Assembly: GCF_001293775.1 (NCBI RefSeq)
Contig: NZ_LGLN01000074.1
Coordinates: forward strand, 85,143 to 149,142
Direction of reading: 5' to 3'
DNA from: Pseudomonas syringae pv. cilantro
GTDB lineage: Bacteria > Pseudomonadota > Gammaproteobacteria > Pseudomonadales > Pseudomonadaceae
Length of the DNA stretch: 64,000 nucleotides
Shown one piece after another: positions 36,106-45,340 of the stretch. The first letter of the stretch is position 1, and each line of letters begins with the position of its first letter. The position numbers and the translations under genes were made by a program. The notes under the pieces are model-generated. The model had not been told where the DNA came from. It did not search any database and saw nothing but the letters and a program-made list of their open reading frames with translations.

Positions 36106-36782
36106 TGTCGCGTGAGCAGGATGATCTATTGCGTCGCGGGATCGGGATGACCTCGCAACGAACACGCGAGCGCTTGATTCAGCGTCTCTGTGAGGAAGGC
36201 ATTACCAACGATCGAGTGCTGGACGTCATTCGCAAGACGCCCCGGCACCTGTTCGTCGATGAAGCGCTGGCGCACCGCGCCTACGAAGACACCGCCTTGC
36301 CGATCGGCCACAACCAGACCATCTCCCAGCCTTATATGGTTGCGCGGATGAGTGAGCTGTTGCTGGCCGCTGGCCCGCTCGACAAGGTCATGGAAATCGG
36401 CACCGGTTCCGGCTACCAGACTGCAGTGCTGTCGCAGCTGGTCGAGCGGGTATTTTCGGTGGAGCGCATCAAGGTCCTTCAGGACCGGGCCAAGGAGCGG
36501 CTGGTCGAACTCAACCTGCGCAACGTGGTTTTTCGCTGGGGCGACGGCTGGGAAGGATGGCCGGCGCTGGCACCTTACAACGGCATCATCGTCACGGCGG
36601 TGGCGACCGACGTGCCGCAGGCGCTGCTCGATCAACTGGCCCCGGGAGGGCGGTTGGTCATCCCGGTGGGCTCGGGCGAAGTACAGCAATTGATGCTGAT
36701 CATTCGCGAAGAAAACGGATTTTCCCGACACGTATTGGGTGCCGTGCGCTTCGTGCCTTTGCTCAACGGGCCGATCGCCTGA
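36105..36782 (+). CDS. pcm: Protein-L-isoaspartate O-methyltransferase
   Basis: Repairs isoaspartyl residues in aged proteins using SAM. 225 residues; conserved [11 protein letters not shown] and SAM motif [13 protein letters not shown] (about 95-106). ATG overlaps the surE stop (TGATG). Internal in-frame ATG at 36147 ([10 protein letters not shown]) would give a protein closer to the shortest family members, so the start is slightly uncertain. Confidence 0.95.
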   Translation: MSREQDDLLRRGIGMTSQRTRERLIQRLCEEGITNDRVLDVIRKTPRHLFVDEALAHRAYEDTALPIGHNQTISQPYMVARMSELLLAAGPLDKVMEIGTGSGYQTAVLSQLVERVFSVERIKVLQDRAKERLVELNLRNVVFRWGDGWEGWPALAPYNGIIVTAVATDVPQALLDQLAPGGRLVIPVGSGEVQQLMLIIREENGFSRHVLGAVRFVPLLNGPIA

Positions 36783-36795
36783 AGATTGTCCGCAT

Positions 36796-36824
36796 CGATG
36801 AGTGAATTCTGGCGTCACTCATCG
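36796..36824 (+). terminator. Hairpin downstream of pcm
   Basis: CGATGAGTGA and TCACTCATCG form a perfect 10-bp stem with a 9-base loop, 14 bases after the pcm stop; there is no T tract. May act as an RNA 3' end or processing signal. Confidence 0.5.
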
Positions 36825-36988
36825 GTCTACAGCGGTCAGTCCACAATGATAAATAGCTAAATGGCATCATTTCACGTAGCTGACTGATCTATAACAGCGA
36901 TTTCAGCAGTTAATCACTGGCTGCCCGCCGCGCTTGCGGCACAATAGGCATCTTTTTCGAATTCAGTCACCAGTAAAGGGAGTGGCGG

Positions 36989-37855
36989 GTGAGTCTCACA
37001 GTCATTCAGCAGCTCAGGTCCTCAAGAATTTATCAGCGTCTGGTGATTGGCATTGCTCTCGGTGTCCTTCTGGTCGGCTGTTCCAGCACGCCGCCAGGTG
37101 GCGTTCGCGTGGTCGATCGTAATGGCAACGTGGTCGCGCAACGGCCCACAGTGACCACCGGCCAATACGTCGTCAGGCGCGGCGATACGCTGTTTTCCAT
37201 TGCGTTTCGTTACGGCTGGGACTGGAAAGCACTGGCTGCCCGTAATCAGATCCCAGAGCCGTTTACCATCAAACCAGGTCAGACAATTCGCTTTGACGGG
37301 CGCTCCTCTTCAACATCCGGTGTAGCGTCGACCCCTGTTGGAGGGCGTCCAAACACGACAACTTCTACGACGACCAGCAGCTCGGGCTCAGTGAAAACCA
37401 CTGTCATGTCCAAGCCGGTGGCGGTTGTGCCGGTGGTGATACCGCCGTCGGCAACGACCGGCACAGGCCCGGCTGGCAAGTCTCCGTCGGGTTGGACGTG
37501 GCCTTCTAGTGGCATTTTGATAGGAAAGTTTTCCTCAAACGGCAGTTTGAATAAAGGAATTGATATCGCTGGTGATTTGGGACAGCCTGTTTTGGCAGCG
37601 TCTGATGGTTCGGTCGTCTACGCCGGAAGCGGATTACGTGGCTACGGCGAATTGATCATCATCAAACACAGCGATACCTACGTCAGTGCCTACGGTCATA
37701 ATCGCAGGTTATTGGTTCGGGAAGGGCAGCAGGTCAAGGCAGGGCAGACAATTGCCGAAATGGGGTCAACAGGAACTGACCGGGTGAAACTGCATTTTGA
37801 GATTCGCCGCCAAGGGAAACCTGTAGATCCATTGGAATTTTTGCCACGTCGTTGA
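36989..37855 (+). CDS. nlpD: Peptidoglycan-associated lipoprotein NlpD (LysM-M23 family)
   Basis: Outer-membrane lipoprotein that in the family activates amidases during septum splitting. 288 residues: signal peptide with lipobox L-L-V-G-C (Cys about residue 30), LysM domain (about 53-96, Y-V-V-R-R-G-D-T-L-F-S-I-A), a low-complexity Ser/Thr/Pro linker (about 105-165), and a C-terminal LytM/M23 domain. The first zinc-ligand His of LytM is replaced by Asn (N-K-G-I-D), as expected of a non-catalytic activator. GTG start behind AAAGGGAGTGG. In relatives part of rpoS transcription begins inside nlpD. Confidence 0.93.
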   Translation: MSLTVIQQLRSSRIYQRLVIGIALGVLLVGCSSTPPGGVRVVDRNGNVVAQRPTVTTGQYVVRRGDTLFSIAFRYGWDWKALAARNQIPEPFTIKPGQTIRFDGRSSSTSGVASTPVGGRPNTTTSTTTSSSGSVKTTVMSKPVAVVPVVIPPSATTGTGPAGKSPSGWTWPSSGILIGKFSSNGSLNKGIDIAGDLGQPVLAASDGSVVYAGSGLRGYGELIIIKHSDTYVSAYGHNRRLLVREGQQVKAGQTIAEMGSTGTDRVKLHFEIRRQGKPVDPLEFLPRR

Positions 37856-37863
37856 TAGTTGCC

Positions 37864-37894
37864 AGCCTGTTCCTGGCGTAAATAGGAACAGGCT
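37864..37894 (+). promoter_or_regulatory. Perfect 10-bp hairpin in the nlpD-rpoS gap
   Basis: AGCCTGTTCC and GGAACAGGCT flank an 11-base loop; there is no T tract. It starts 8 bases after the nlpD stop and ends 66 bases before the rpoS ATG. Could influence readthrough or rpoS mRNA stability; inferred. Confidence 0.45.
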
Positions 37895-37960
37895 CAAGCG
37901 ATGCCATGGAACCAGGCGCCGCTGGAGCTTGAGGTCGAACTCACCAAAGGACTAAAAACA

Positions 37961-38971
37961 ATGGCTCTTGGCAACGAAGCGCCGGAGTTTGACATCGATG
38001 ATGAAGTGCTCCTTATGGAAGCCGGCATTGTCCTGACGGAGGCGTCAAACGATAAGCAGCCAGCCGCTGCTGTGTCGGGACGCGTCAAGGCCAAGCATTC
38101 AACATCGCTCAAACAACACAAATACATCGACTACACCCGAGCGCTCGACGCTACCCAGCTGTATCTCAACGAGATCGGGTTCTCTCCTCTGTTGTCCCCG
38201 GAAGAAGAAGTGCATTTTGCACGTCTGTCGCAAAGTGGCGATCCGGCCGGACGCAAGCGCATGATTGAAAGCAATCTGCGACTGGTGGTTAAAATCGCCA
38301 GGCGCTATGTCAATCGTGGTCTGTCATTGCTGGACCTGATCGAAGAGGGCAACCTGGGGCTCATCCGGGCGGTCGAAAAATTCGATCCTGAACGTGGCTT
38401 CCGTTTCTCGACGTACGCCACCTGGTGGATCCGTCAGACCATTGAGCGCGCGATCATGAATCAGACCCGGACGATCCGGTTGCCGATTCACGTCGTCAAG
38501 GAACTGAACGTCTACCTGCGTGCGGCCAGAGAGCTGACCCAGAAGCTCGACCATGAGCCTTCCCCTGAAGAAATCGCCAACCTGCTGGAACGACCGGTCG
38601 GTGAGGTCAAGCGCATGCTTGGCTTGAACGAGCGAGTCTCTTCGGTGGATGTGTCATTGGGGCCTGACTCGGACAAGACCCTGCTCGATACCTTGACCGA
38701 CGACCGTCCTACCGACCCGTGCGAATTGCTGCAGGACGATGATCTGTCCCAAAGCATCGACCAGTGGCTGTCCGAACTGACCGAGAAGCAGCGCGAGGTG
38801 GTGATACGCCGCTTTGGCCTGCGCGGGCATGAAAGCAGCACACTGGAAGACGTAGGGCTGGAAATCGGACTGACCCGTGAGCGTGTGCGTCAGATACAGG
38901 TTGAAGGACTCAAGCGCCTGCGCGAGATTCTTGAAAAGAACGGCCTGTCCAGCGAGTCACTCTTCCGATAA
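37961..38971 (+). CDS. rpoS: RNA polymerase sigma factor RpoS
   Basis: Stationary-phase and general-stress sigma-70-family factor. 336 residues: short region 1.1-like N-terminus ([11 protein letters not shown]), region 1.2-2.4 (Y-L-N-E-I-G to [10 protein letters not shown]), region 3, and region 4 with helix-turn-helix (T-L-E-D-V-G...T-R-E-R-V-R-Q-I). Start at [10 protein letters not shown] with AAAGGA about 10 bases upstream; a longer in-frame ATG at 37901 adds 20 unrelated residues. Downstream lies the RsmZ gene. Confidence 0.97.
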   Translation: MALGNEAPEFDIDDEVLLMEAGIVLTEASNDKQPAAAVSGRVKAKHSTSLKQHKYIDYTRALDATQLYLNEIGFSPLLSPEEEVHFARLSQSGDPAGRKRMIESNLRLVVKIARRYVNRGLSLLDLIEEGNLGLIRAVEKFDPERGFRFSTYATWWIRQTIERAIMNQTRTIRLPIHVVKELNVYLRAARELTQKLDHEPSPEEIANLLERPVGEVKRMLGLNERVSSVDVSLGPDSDKTLLDTLTDDRPTDPCELLQDDDLSQSIDQWLSELTEKQREVVIRRFGLRGHESSTLEDVGLEIGLTRERVRQIQVEGLKRLREILEKNGLSSESLFR

Positions 38972-38998
38972 ATCCCTTCCGCAAACCGCATCATCCCA

Positions 38999-39036
38999 AG
39001 GCCGATATAACACTTGATGTGTGTATCGGCTTTTTT
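38999..39036 (+). terminator. rpoS terminator
   Basis: GCCGATA at 39001-39007 pairs with TATCGGC at 39024-39030, with an inner ACAC/GTGT pairing, followed by TTTTTT. Strong intrinsic terminator. Confidence 0.85.
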
Positions 39037-39324
39037 ATATGTCCTTCGTAATGTCACCGCTACTTTTGCAATGGGATAGCGATACGGTTGCTGTTCTTCA
39101 GCGCTCGTAAAATACGGCTGTGGGATCCCAGGTTGTGTAAGTCATTGCGTACAGATGCTGTAAGTCATCAAGGCATTACGGGTGAGTTTTTTTGCATTCC
39201 GTAAAAGGCTAAGCAGTCAACTAACTGATATTAAAGATTTTTCGTTCTTGATGCAGGTTGACCTGGAAATATTCTGCTGCGTTTCGGGTGTTGCTCTGCC
39301 GGGTTAAATCTCTAATATCGAAGC
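39037..39324 (+). promoter_or_regulatory. rsmZ promoter region with GacA upstream activating sequence
   Basis: No gene is present. TGTAAG-TCATTG-CGTACA at 39136-39153 matches the GacA-site pattern TGTAAG-N6-CTTACA with one mismatch, and another TGTAAG occurs 17 bases later (39160-39165). The core promoter is TTGCTC at 39291-39296 and TAATAT at 39313-39318 (16-base spacer). The roughly 170-190 base distance from the activating site to the start is what is known for rsmZ in fluorescent pseudomonads. The stretch between is AT-rich, where other species bind IHF; no confident IHF site is claimed. Confidence 0.8.
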
Positions 39325-39457
39325 TGTGCCAACGGACAGGCGCAGGCCATCAAGGATGAAGGTCATGGACATCGCAGGATGCGATTCATCAGGATGATGA
39401 CAAGGGAATACAGGGATTAGGGAGAAAATGTGGGCGGGTCAAACCGCCCCTTTTTTT
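39325..39457 (+). ncRNA. rsmZ: RsmZ, CsrA/RsmA-sequestering small RNA
   Basis: About 133 nt, recognised by location (between rpoS and fdxA, as in other Pseudomonas) and sequence. It holds eight GGA motifs, several placed in hairpin loops (for example around 39363-39405, C-A-T-C-G-C-A-G-G-A-T-G-C-G). GGA motifs bind RsmA/CsrA-type repressors and titrate them, so the GacS/GacA system turns on secondary metabolism, secretion and virulence traits. The 3' end is a strong terminator (GGGCGG-TCAAA-CCGCCC, then T7). The exact 5' end is inferred from the -10 box. Confidence 0.88.
39432..39457 (+). terminator. RsmZ terminator
   Basis: GGGCGG at 39432-39437 pairs with CCGCCC at 39444-39449, then C and T7 to 39457. 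Confidence 0.88.
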
Positions 39458-39486
39458 GTCTGAAATTCGCCGAATTCAGCGTAATG

Positions 39487-39510
39487 AAAAGGCCCTCGCG
39501 AGGGCCTTTT
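39487..39510. terminator. Bidirectional terminator between rsmZ and fdxA
   Basis: AAAA-GGCCCTCGCGAGGGCC-TTTT, a perfectly symmetrical hairpin serving fdxA on the minus strand and any readthrough from rsmZ on the plus strand. Confidence 0.85.
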
Positions 39511-39523
39511 GTCTGCCTGGAAT

Positions 39524-39847
39524 CTAGCGTTCCAGTTCAGCGATCTTGCCAGGCTTGCCATCCCATTCTGCAGCGTCAGGCATGGCGTCTTTCTTCTCGG
39601 TGATATTGGGCCAGACTTCGGCAAGCTCAGCGTTCAGCTCGATGAAGTTTTCCATACCCGCAGGTATCTCGTCTTCCGAGTAAATAGCCACAGCAGGGCA
39701 CTCAGGCTCGCAGAGCGCGCAGTCGATGCACTCGTCCGGGTGAATGACCAGAAAGTTCGGGCCTTCGTAGAAGCAGTCCACCGGACAGACTTCTACACAA
39801 TCGGTGTATTTGCACTTGATGCAGTTGTCGGTGACGACGAAGGTCAT
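39524..39847 (-). CDS. fdxA: Ferredoxin FdxA, 7Fe type
   Basis: Small cytoplasmic electron carrier with one [3Fe-4S] and one [4Fe-4S] cluster, Azotobacter FdI-like. 107 residues. Cluster cysteines are C9, C17 and C21, then C40, C43, C46, C50 followed by Pro; C12 and C25 are additional. ATG at 39847 has GAGGAGAA upstream; a longer in-frame start extends into the mutS gap and is rejected. Downstream of mutS on the same strand after 245 bases, so it may have its own promoter. Confidence 0.96.
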   Translation of the reverse strand: MTFVVTDNCIKCKYTDCVEVCPVDCFYEGPNFLVIHPDECIDCALCEPECPAVAIYSEDEIPAGMENFIELNAELAEVWPNITEKKDAMPDAAEWDGKPGKIAELER

Positions 39848-40092
39848 TTCTAATTTTCTCCTCAGGCGGCTGCAGCAGAGCCCTTCCAGACAGGGTTGCC
39901 AGGTTCGGGAGGTTTCCCGGCCCTGTGAAAACACGTGCTTGTGGTGAGTGGCCTTGATGCAGTCCGACCGCATCGCTTGCCACACACCCTTGGTTCGCTG
40001 CGTTTTCACGCGGCTCGAAAACAACCCGGCCAGGCTAAAAGCCGGGAGCATCCCAAACCGCGCGGGATTCTAACAGCTTGTAACGGTTCGCG

Positions 40093-42672
40093 TCACAGAC
40101 GTGTTTGCAATGTGTACAGCAAATCCAGAGCCTGCCGCGGGGTCATGTCGTCAACCTTGATCTTCGACAGTTCATCAAGCACCGGATGCGGCAGACTGGC
40201 GAACATATCGCTCTGTTGCGGAACCGCAGGTTTGCCGGGTTTGGCGCGCGGCTGTTCGTGGGGCAGGCTGGTAGTCTCCAGGCGCTGCAAGTGCTCCTTG
40301 GCGCGCGTGATGACTTTCGCTGGAACGCCCGCCAGTTGCGCCACGGCCAGGCCATAGCTCTGGCTGGCAGGCCCTGGCAGCACACGGTGCAGGAATACGA
40401 TTCGCTCGTTGTGTTCGGTGGCGTTCAAATGCACGTTGGTAACCAGCGGCTCGCTTTCCGGCAGCACCGTCAGTTCGAAATAATGTGTCGCGAACAGCGT
40501 GTAGGCGCGCAGTTGCGCCAGGCATTCAGCGGCCGCCCAGGCGAGTGACAGGCCGTCGAAGGTGCTTGTCCCACGTCCGACCTCGTCCATCAGCACCAGG
40601 CTTTTGTCGCTGGCGTTATGCAGAATGTTGGCGGTCTCGCTCATTTCCACCATGAACGTCGAGCGTCCACCGGCAAGGTCGTCGCTGGAGCCGATCCGGG
40701 TGAAGATCCGGTCAACCAGCGACAGTTCGCACGTGGCGGCCGGCACGAAGCTGCCAATGTGGGCCAGCAGCACGATCAATGCCGTCTGGCGCATGTAAGT
40801 CGACTTACCGCCCATGTTCGGGCCAGTGATGACCAGCATCCGCGTGTTGTCGTCGAGGGCCAGGTCGTTGGCAACGAACGGTGTGCTCAACACCTGCTCG
40901 ACCACCGGATGGCGACCCTGCTCGATGCGCATGCAGGGCTCGGCGACGAAGCGTGGGCAATTCAGGTCCAGATTCAGGGCGCGCTCTGCAAGATTGCTCA
41001 ACACGTCCAGCTCGGCCAATGCCGCCGCAGTGTCCTGCAGCGGGGCCAGATGGCTGATAAGGTCTTCAAGCAAGGCCTCGTAGAGCATTTTTTCACGCGC
41101 CAGCGCACGGCTTTTCGCTGACAGCGCCTTGTCTTCGAACTCTTTGAGTTCCGGCGTGATGAAGCGCTCGGCGCCCTTGAGGGTCTGGCGGCGAATGTAG
41201 TCGGCCGGTGCCTGTTCAGCCTGCTTGCTCGGTAACTCGATGAAGTAGCCGTGCACGCGGTTGTAACCGACTTTCAGATGGCTCAGTCCGGTACGGGATT
41301 TTTCGCGCGCTTCCAGATCGATCAGGAACTGGCCGGCGTTTTCGCTCAGTGATTGCAGCTCGTCCAGCTCTGCGTCGTAGCCGGTCTTCAGTACGCCACC
41401 GTCACGAATCACGGCGGGCGGGTTGTCGTTGATCGCGCGTTGCAGCAGGTCGGCAAGCTCTGGGTATGTGCTGGCGGTCTGCGCAAGTTGCTGCAGGTGC
41501 GGCGCGTCAAGGTCGGTCATCGCCTGTTGCAGCTCGGGCAGTGCGCTCAGGGCATCGCGCAGTCGGGCGAGATCGCGCGGCCGAGCATTGCGCAGGCCGA
41601 TCCGCGCCAGAATCCGCTCGATGTCACCGATTTCCTTGAGCTGCGGTTGCAGGTTCTCGAAACGATAGCGTTCCAGGAAGCAACCGATCGAGGTCTGACG
41701 TGCCTGCAACACGGCAAGGTCGCGCAGCGGGCGATTCAGCCAGCGAGTCAGCAAGCGCGTGCCCATCGCGGTCTGGCAGCGATCCATGACGGACTGCAGC
41801 GTGTTGTCGCGTCCGCCCGAGAGGTTGGTGTCCAGTTCCAGGTTGCGCCGACTGGCGGCGTCGAGGATCACGGTATCGTCGAGACGCTCGTGGCGCAGGC
41901 TACGCAAGTGCGGCAGGGCAGTGCGCTGTGTTTCCTTGGCGTAGCTCAGCAGGCAGCCTGCGGCGCCAATGGCCAGGGTCAGGTTTTCGCAGCCGAAACC
42001 CTTGAGGTCTTGGGTCGCAAACTGCTGACAGAGACTTTTGTGCGCGGAGTCGCGTTCGAAATCCCACGGCGCGCGACGTCTGGCACCGCGGCGCTTTTCC
42101 GCTGGCAAACCTTGTGGCCAATCGTCAGGAATCAACAGCTCGACCGGGTTGATGCGCTCAAGCTCGGCGAGCAGATTTTCCCAGCCCTTGATCTCCAGCA
42201 CACTGAAGTTGCCACTGGTGATGTCCAGCACCGCGAGGCCGAACAGCCGCTCGTCCCCCAGCACGGCGGCGATCAGGTTGTCCCGGCGCTCATCGAGCAA
42301 CGCTTCATCGCTGATGGTCCCGGGCGTGATGATGCGCACCACCTGACGGTCCACCGGGCCTTTGCTGGTGGCCGGATCGCCGATCTGTTCACAGATCACC
42401 ACCGACTCGCCAAGCTTTACCAGTTTGGCCAGATAGCCCTCGGCCGCATGATAGGGAATCCCGCACATGGGAATGCTCTGGCCTGCCGACTGGCCGCGCG
42501 CAGTCAGGGTGATATCCAGCAATTTGGCGGCTTTCTTCGCATCTTCGTAGAAAATTTCGTAGAAGTCGCCCATGCGATAGAACATCAACTGGTCCGGGTG
42601 CTGATTTTTCAGCTTCCAGTACTGCTGCATCATGGGCGTGTGTGAGGAGAGATCGGAAATTGCTTTATTCAT
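40093..42672 (-). CDS. mutS: DNA mismatch repair protein MutS
   Basis: Recognises mismatches and starts methyl-directed repair with MutL. 859 residues from M-N-K-A-I-S-D-L. N-terminal mismatch-binding F-x-E site seen as [11 protein letters not shown] (about 33-43), connector, lever and clamp domains, Walker [10 protein letters not shown] (about 618-626), Walker B, and C-terminal tetramerisation tail. In-frame ATGs upstream (42843, 42813) would add up to 57 residues with no family match. Ribosome binding site before 42672 is weak, so the start could also be one of the next Met codons. Confidence 0.95.
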   Translation of the reverse strand: MNKAISDLSSHTPMMQQYWKLKNQHPDQLMFYRMGDFYEIFYEDAKKAAKLLDITLTARGQSAGQSIPMCGIPYHAAEGYLAKLVKLGESVVICEQIGDPATSKGPVDRQVVRIITPGTISDEALLDERRDNLIAAVLGDERLFGLAVLDITSGNFSVLEIKGWENLLAELERINPVELLIPDDWPQGLPAEKRRGARRRAPWDFERDSAHKSLCQQFATQDLKGFGCENLTLAIGAAGCLLSYAKETQRTALPHLRSLRHERLDDTVILDAASRRNLELDTNLSGGRDNTLQSVMDRCQTAMGTRLLTRWLNRPLRDLAVLQARQTSIGCFLERYRFENLQPQLKEIGDIERILARIGLRNARPRDLARLRDALSALPELQQAMTDLDAPHLQQLAQTASTYPELADLLQRAINDNPPAVIRDGGVLKTGYDAELDELQSLSENAGQFLIDLEAREKSRTGLSHLKVGYNRVHGYFIELPSKQAEQAPADYIRRQTLKGAERFITPELKEFEDKALSAKSRALAREKMLYEALLEDLISHLAPLQDTAAALAELDVLSNLAERALNLDLNCPRFVAEPCMRIEQGRHPVVEQVLSTPFVANDLALDDNTRMLVITGPNMGGKSTYMRQTALIVLLAHIGSFVPAATCELSLVDRIFTRIGSSDDLAGGRSTFMVEMSETANILHNASDKSLVLMDEVGRGTSTFDGLSLAWAAAECLAQLRAYTLFATHYFELTVLPESEPLVTNVHLNATEHNERIVFLHRVLPGPASQSYGLAVAQLAGVPAKVITRAKEHLQRLETTSLPHEQPRAKPGKPAVPQQSDMFASLPHPVLDELSKIKVDDMTPRQALDLLYTLQTRL

Positions 42673-42934
42673 CAGAGGTTTAGGCAAGTTCTTTAGGGGG
42701 GGTGAGGCAAACTTCAGGCATGACACGCGTTCCCTCTTTGAATGGAGGGGCGTCTGCCAGTAGTTTGCGATGGGCATAAGGTTATCACGCACGACAGAGC
42801 GTTGCAGTGAGGACATGACACTTGCTGATTGGTGACCAAGCATTTCCCGGCGGCCATGGAGGTCGATTTGCCGTATAGACTTTCAGCGCTGCCACTCGAT
42901 AGCCGAAGGGCACTCTAAAAAAAAGGACCTTTAT

Positions 42935-43072
42935 ATGAAAAATCACATGAAAAGCAAACGAGCGAGGGATTCTGTCAGCGGGCGCTTCATTCCTCTGGAG
43001 GAAGCCAGAAAAAGACCGAGAGAAACCACGGTGGAAACGGTCAAAAAGCCCGTACGCAAGAAAAGCGACTGA
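42935..43072 (+). CDS. 45-residue basic protein with internal C-terminal T-T-V-E-T-V motif
   Basis: ATG at 42935, preceded by AAAGGA, opens a 45-codon frame: M-K-N-H-M-K-S-K-R-A-R-D-S-V, then G-R-F-I-P-L-E-E-A-R-K-R-P and T-T-V-E-T-V-K-K. The pattern S-x-S/T-G-x-F-V/I-P...P-x-T-T-V-E resembles a family of short, widespread, highly basic proteins found in pseudomonads and on mobile DNA, of unknown function (from memory, not searched). It lies between divergent mutS and co-directional pncC. About a third of residues are Lys/Arg; nucleic-acid binding is possible but unproven. Confidence 0.7.
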   Translation: MKNHMKSKRARDSVSGRFIPLEEARKRPRETTVETVKKPVRKKSD

Positions 43073-43162
43073 TTATTCAGCAGGTGACGAACGGCCGTTC
43101 ATCGGTCTTTGTGCCTCTGTAATCGGTTTCACAAGGTCATAACGTTTGAACAGGATGATCCC

Positions 43163-43663
43163 GTGGATGAAATAACCCGGCTTGCCGACACGCTCGGCGG
43201 CCTGCTCAAGGCCGTCGATGCTCAGGTCACGACTGCCGAATCCTGCACGGGCGGCGGCATCGCCGAAGCCATTACCCGCATCGGCGGCAGCTCCGCCTGG
43301 TTCGAAGCGGGTTACGTGACGTATTCCAATGCCCAGAAAACACGCCAACTCGGCGTGCCTGACGCGTTGTTCGAGCAATTTGGGGCGGTCAGTCAGCCGG
43401 TCGTGGAAGCCATGGTGCGGGGTGCGCTGCATGAAAGTGCTGCGCGCTTCGCAGTCGCAGTCAGCGGTGTTGCGGGGCCTGGCGGCGGTTCGGTCGACAA
43501 GCCCGTTGGTACAGTGTGGCTGTGCTGGGGCGATGGAGTCACGATCATCGCCCAGCGCCACTGGTTCGCGGGTAATCGGGATGAGGTCCGTCGGCAGACG
43601 GTACTGATCGCGCTGCAAGGGCTGATACAACTGGCTCGTGGAGAAATCCCGAAACAGGGGTAG
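43163..43663 (+). CDS. pncC: CinA-family nicotinamide-nucleotide amidohydrolase (PncC)
   Basis: Deamidates nicotinamide mononucleotide to nicotinate mononucleotide in pyridine nucleotide recycling; also known as competence-damage CinA C-terminal domain. 166 residues, family signature T-A-E-S-C-T-G-G (about 24-31, with the nucleophilic Ser) and the G-V-A-G-P-G-G-G loop. GTG at 43163 with AGGA 7 bases upstream is chosen; an ATG at 43109 would add 18 residues without family match. Upstream of recA, as in relatives. Confidence 0.92.
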   Translation: MDEITRLADTLGGLLKAVDAQVTTAESCTGGGIAEAITRIGGSSAWFEAGYVTYSNAQKTRQLGVPDALFEQFGAVSQPVVEAMVRGALHESAARFAVAVSGVAGPGGGSVDKPVGTVWLCWGDGVTIIAQRHWFAGNRDEVRRQTVLIALQGLIQLARGEIPKQG

Positions 43664-43688
43664 GCGCGCGGCCGTTGCTGTGGAATAA

Positions 43689-43708
43689 TACTGTCTACTT
43701 ATACAGGT
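43689..43708 (+). promoter_or_regulatory. LexA (SOS) box upstream of recA
   Basis: CTG-TCTACTTATA-CAG at 43691-43706 within TACTGT...ACAGGT, matching the CTGT-N8-ACAG SOS consensus. It lies 50 bases before the recA start and overlaps the likely promoter (TTGCTG at 43675-43680 and TTATAC). Confidence 0.9.
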
Positions 43709-43757
43709 GTTGTGGCCATCAAGGCCCCTGATTGAATTTGATAACGTGAGGACTTCA

Positions 43758-44822
43758 ATGGACGACAACAAGAAGAAAGCCTTGGCTGCGGCCTTGGGTC
43801 AGATCGAGCGTCAGTTCGGTAAAGGTGCCGTGATGCGCATGGGCGATCACGATCGCCAGGCGATTCCTGCCATCTCCACCGGTTCGCTGGGTCTGGACAT
43901 CGCACTCGGTATTGGCGGTCTGCCTAAAGGCCGGATCGTGGAAATCTACGGTCCCGAGTCTTCCGGTAAAACCACGCTTACCCTGTCGGTCATCGCGCAA
44001 GCCCAGAAAATGGGCGCGACGTGCGCATTCGTCGATGCGGAACACGCACTCGATCCGGAATATGCAGGCAAGCTGGGCGTCAATGTCGACGACCTTTTGG
44101 TCTCGCAGCCGGACACCGGCGAGCAGGCGCTGGAAATCACCGACATGCTGGTGCGTTCCAATGCCATTGACGTCATCGTCGTCGACTCCGTTGCCGCGCT
44201 GGTGCCGAAGGCCGAGATCGAAGGCGAGATGGGTGACATGCACGTGGGTCTGCAGGCGCGCCTGATGTCGCAGGCACTGCGCAAGATCACCGGTAATATC
44301 AAGAACGCCAACTGCCTGGTCATCTTCATCAACCAGATCCGTATGAAGATCGGTGTGATGTTCGGTAGCCCGGAAACCACCACCGGTGGTAATGCACTGA
44401 AGTTCTACGCTTCGGTACGTCTGGACATCCGTCGTACCGGCGCCGTGAAAGAAGGCGACGAAGTGGTAGGCAGCGAAACCCGCGTCAAGGTCGTGAAGAA
44501 CAAGGTAGCTCCGCCGTTCCGTCAGGCAGAGTTCCAGATTCTCTATGGCAAGGGTATCTACCTGAACGGCGAAATCGTCGACCTCGCCGTACTGCACGGT
44601 TTTGTCGAGAAATCCGGCGCATGGTACAGCTACCAGGGCAGCAAGATCGGTCAGGGTAAAGCCAACTCGGCCAAGTTCCTGGCGGACAACCCGGAAATCT
44701 GCAAAGCGCTTGAGAAGCAGATTCGCGACAAGTTGCTTACCCCGGGTGTCGACACCAAGGCTGTAGGCTCTCGTGAAGCAGTGGTTGCCGATGATGTGGC
44801 CGAAGCAGACGCCGATATCTGA
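43758..44822 (+). CDS. recA: Recombinase RecA
   Basis: ATP-dependent strand-exchange protein and SOS coprotease. 354 residues, beginning M-D-D-N-K-K-K-A-L. Walker [10 protein letters not shown] (about 66-74), the L1/L2 loops (G-E-M-G-D and [12 protein letters not shown]), and an acidic C-terminus. GAGGA precedes the ATG. SOS box upstream; recX follows after 5 bases, so both are SOS-controlled. Confidence 0.98.
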
Positions 44823-44827
44823 TAGCC

Positions 44828-45298
44828 ATGTCTGCCGTGCTCGATACACCTGTCGCCGTACGGCGAGCTGCAATGGACCTGCTCGCACGCCGCGAGCATG
44901 GTCGAGTCGAGCTGACGCGCAAGCTGCGTCAGCGCGGCGCTCCCCCCGAGCTGATAGAGCCTGCACTCGACCGTCTGGTCGAGGAAGGCCTGCTCTCTGA
45001 ATCGCGTTATCTCGAAAGCTTTGTTTCCTACCGCGCCCGTTCGGGTTACGGTCCTGTTCGTATCCGTGAAGAGCTGACTCAGCGCGGTCTGCAACGAGCC
45101 GATATCGAACAGGCGCTAAGAGAGTGCGGGGTTGATTGGCAAGAAAAACTCGAGGAAATCTGGCAGCGCAAGTTTGCCGGTGCGTTACCGATCGATTCTC
45201 GCGAGCGTGCAAAGCAGGGACGGTTTCTGAGCTACCGCGGGTATCCGCTGGACATGATCGGCCGCCTGTTGAGCGGCCGTAATCATCGGGACGATTGA
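44828..45298 (+). CDS. recX: Regulatory protein RecX
   Basis: Inhibits RecA filament extension. 156 residues, helical three-repeat RecX fold: [26 protein letters not shown] and R-F-L-S-Y-R-G-Y. Starts five bases after recA; small amounts are made by readthrough in other bacteria. Confidence 0.96.
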   Translation: MSAVLDTPVAVRRAAMDLLARREHGRVELTRKLRQRGAPPELIEPALDRLVEEGLLSESRYLESFVSYRARSGYGPVRIREELTQRGLQRADIEQALRECGVDWQEKLEEIWQRKFAGALPIDSRERAKQGRFLSYRGYPLDMIGRLLSGRNHRDD

Positions 45299-45301
45299 AA
45301 T

Positions 45302-45336
45302 CGGGGCGGTTTCATACCGCACCCCGTTTATCTTTT
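45302..45336 (+). terminator. recX terminator
   Basis: CGGGGCGGT-TTCAT-ACCGCACCCCG (stem with a 2-base bulge) followed by TTTATCTTTT. It lies between convergent recX and the LOG-family gene. Confidence 0.75.
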
Positions 45337-45340
45337 CGTT

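Noticed and set aside
36989..37855. NlpD as an active M23 endopeptidase
   Set aside because: The first zinc-ligand His is Asn, as in the known non-catalytic amidase activators.
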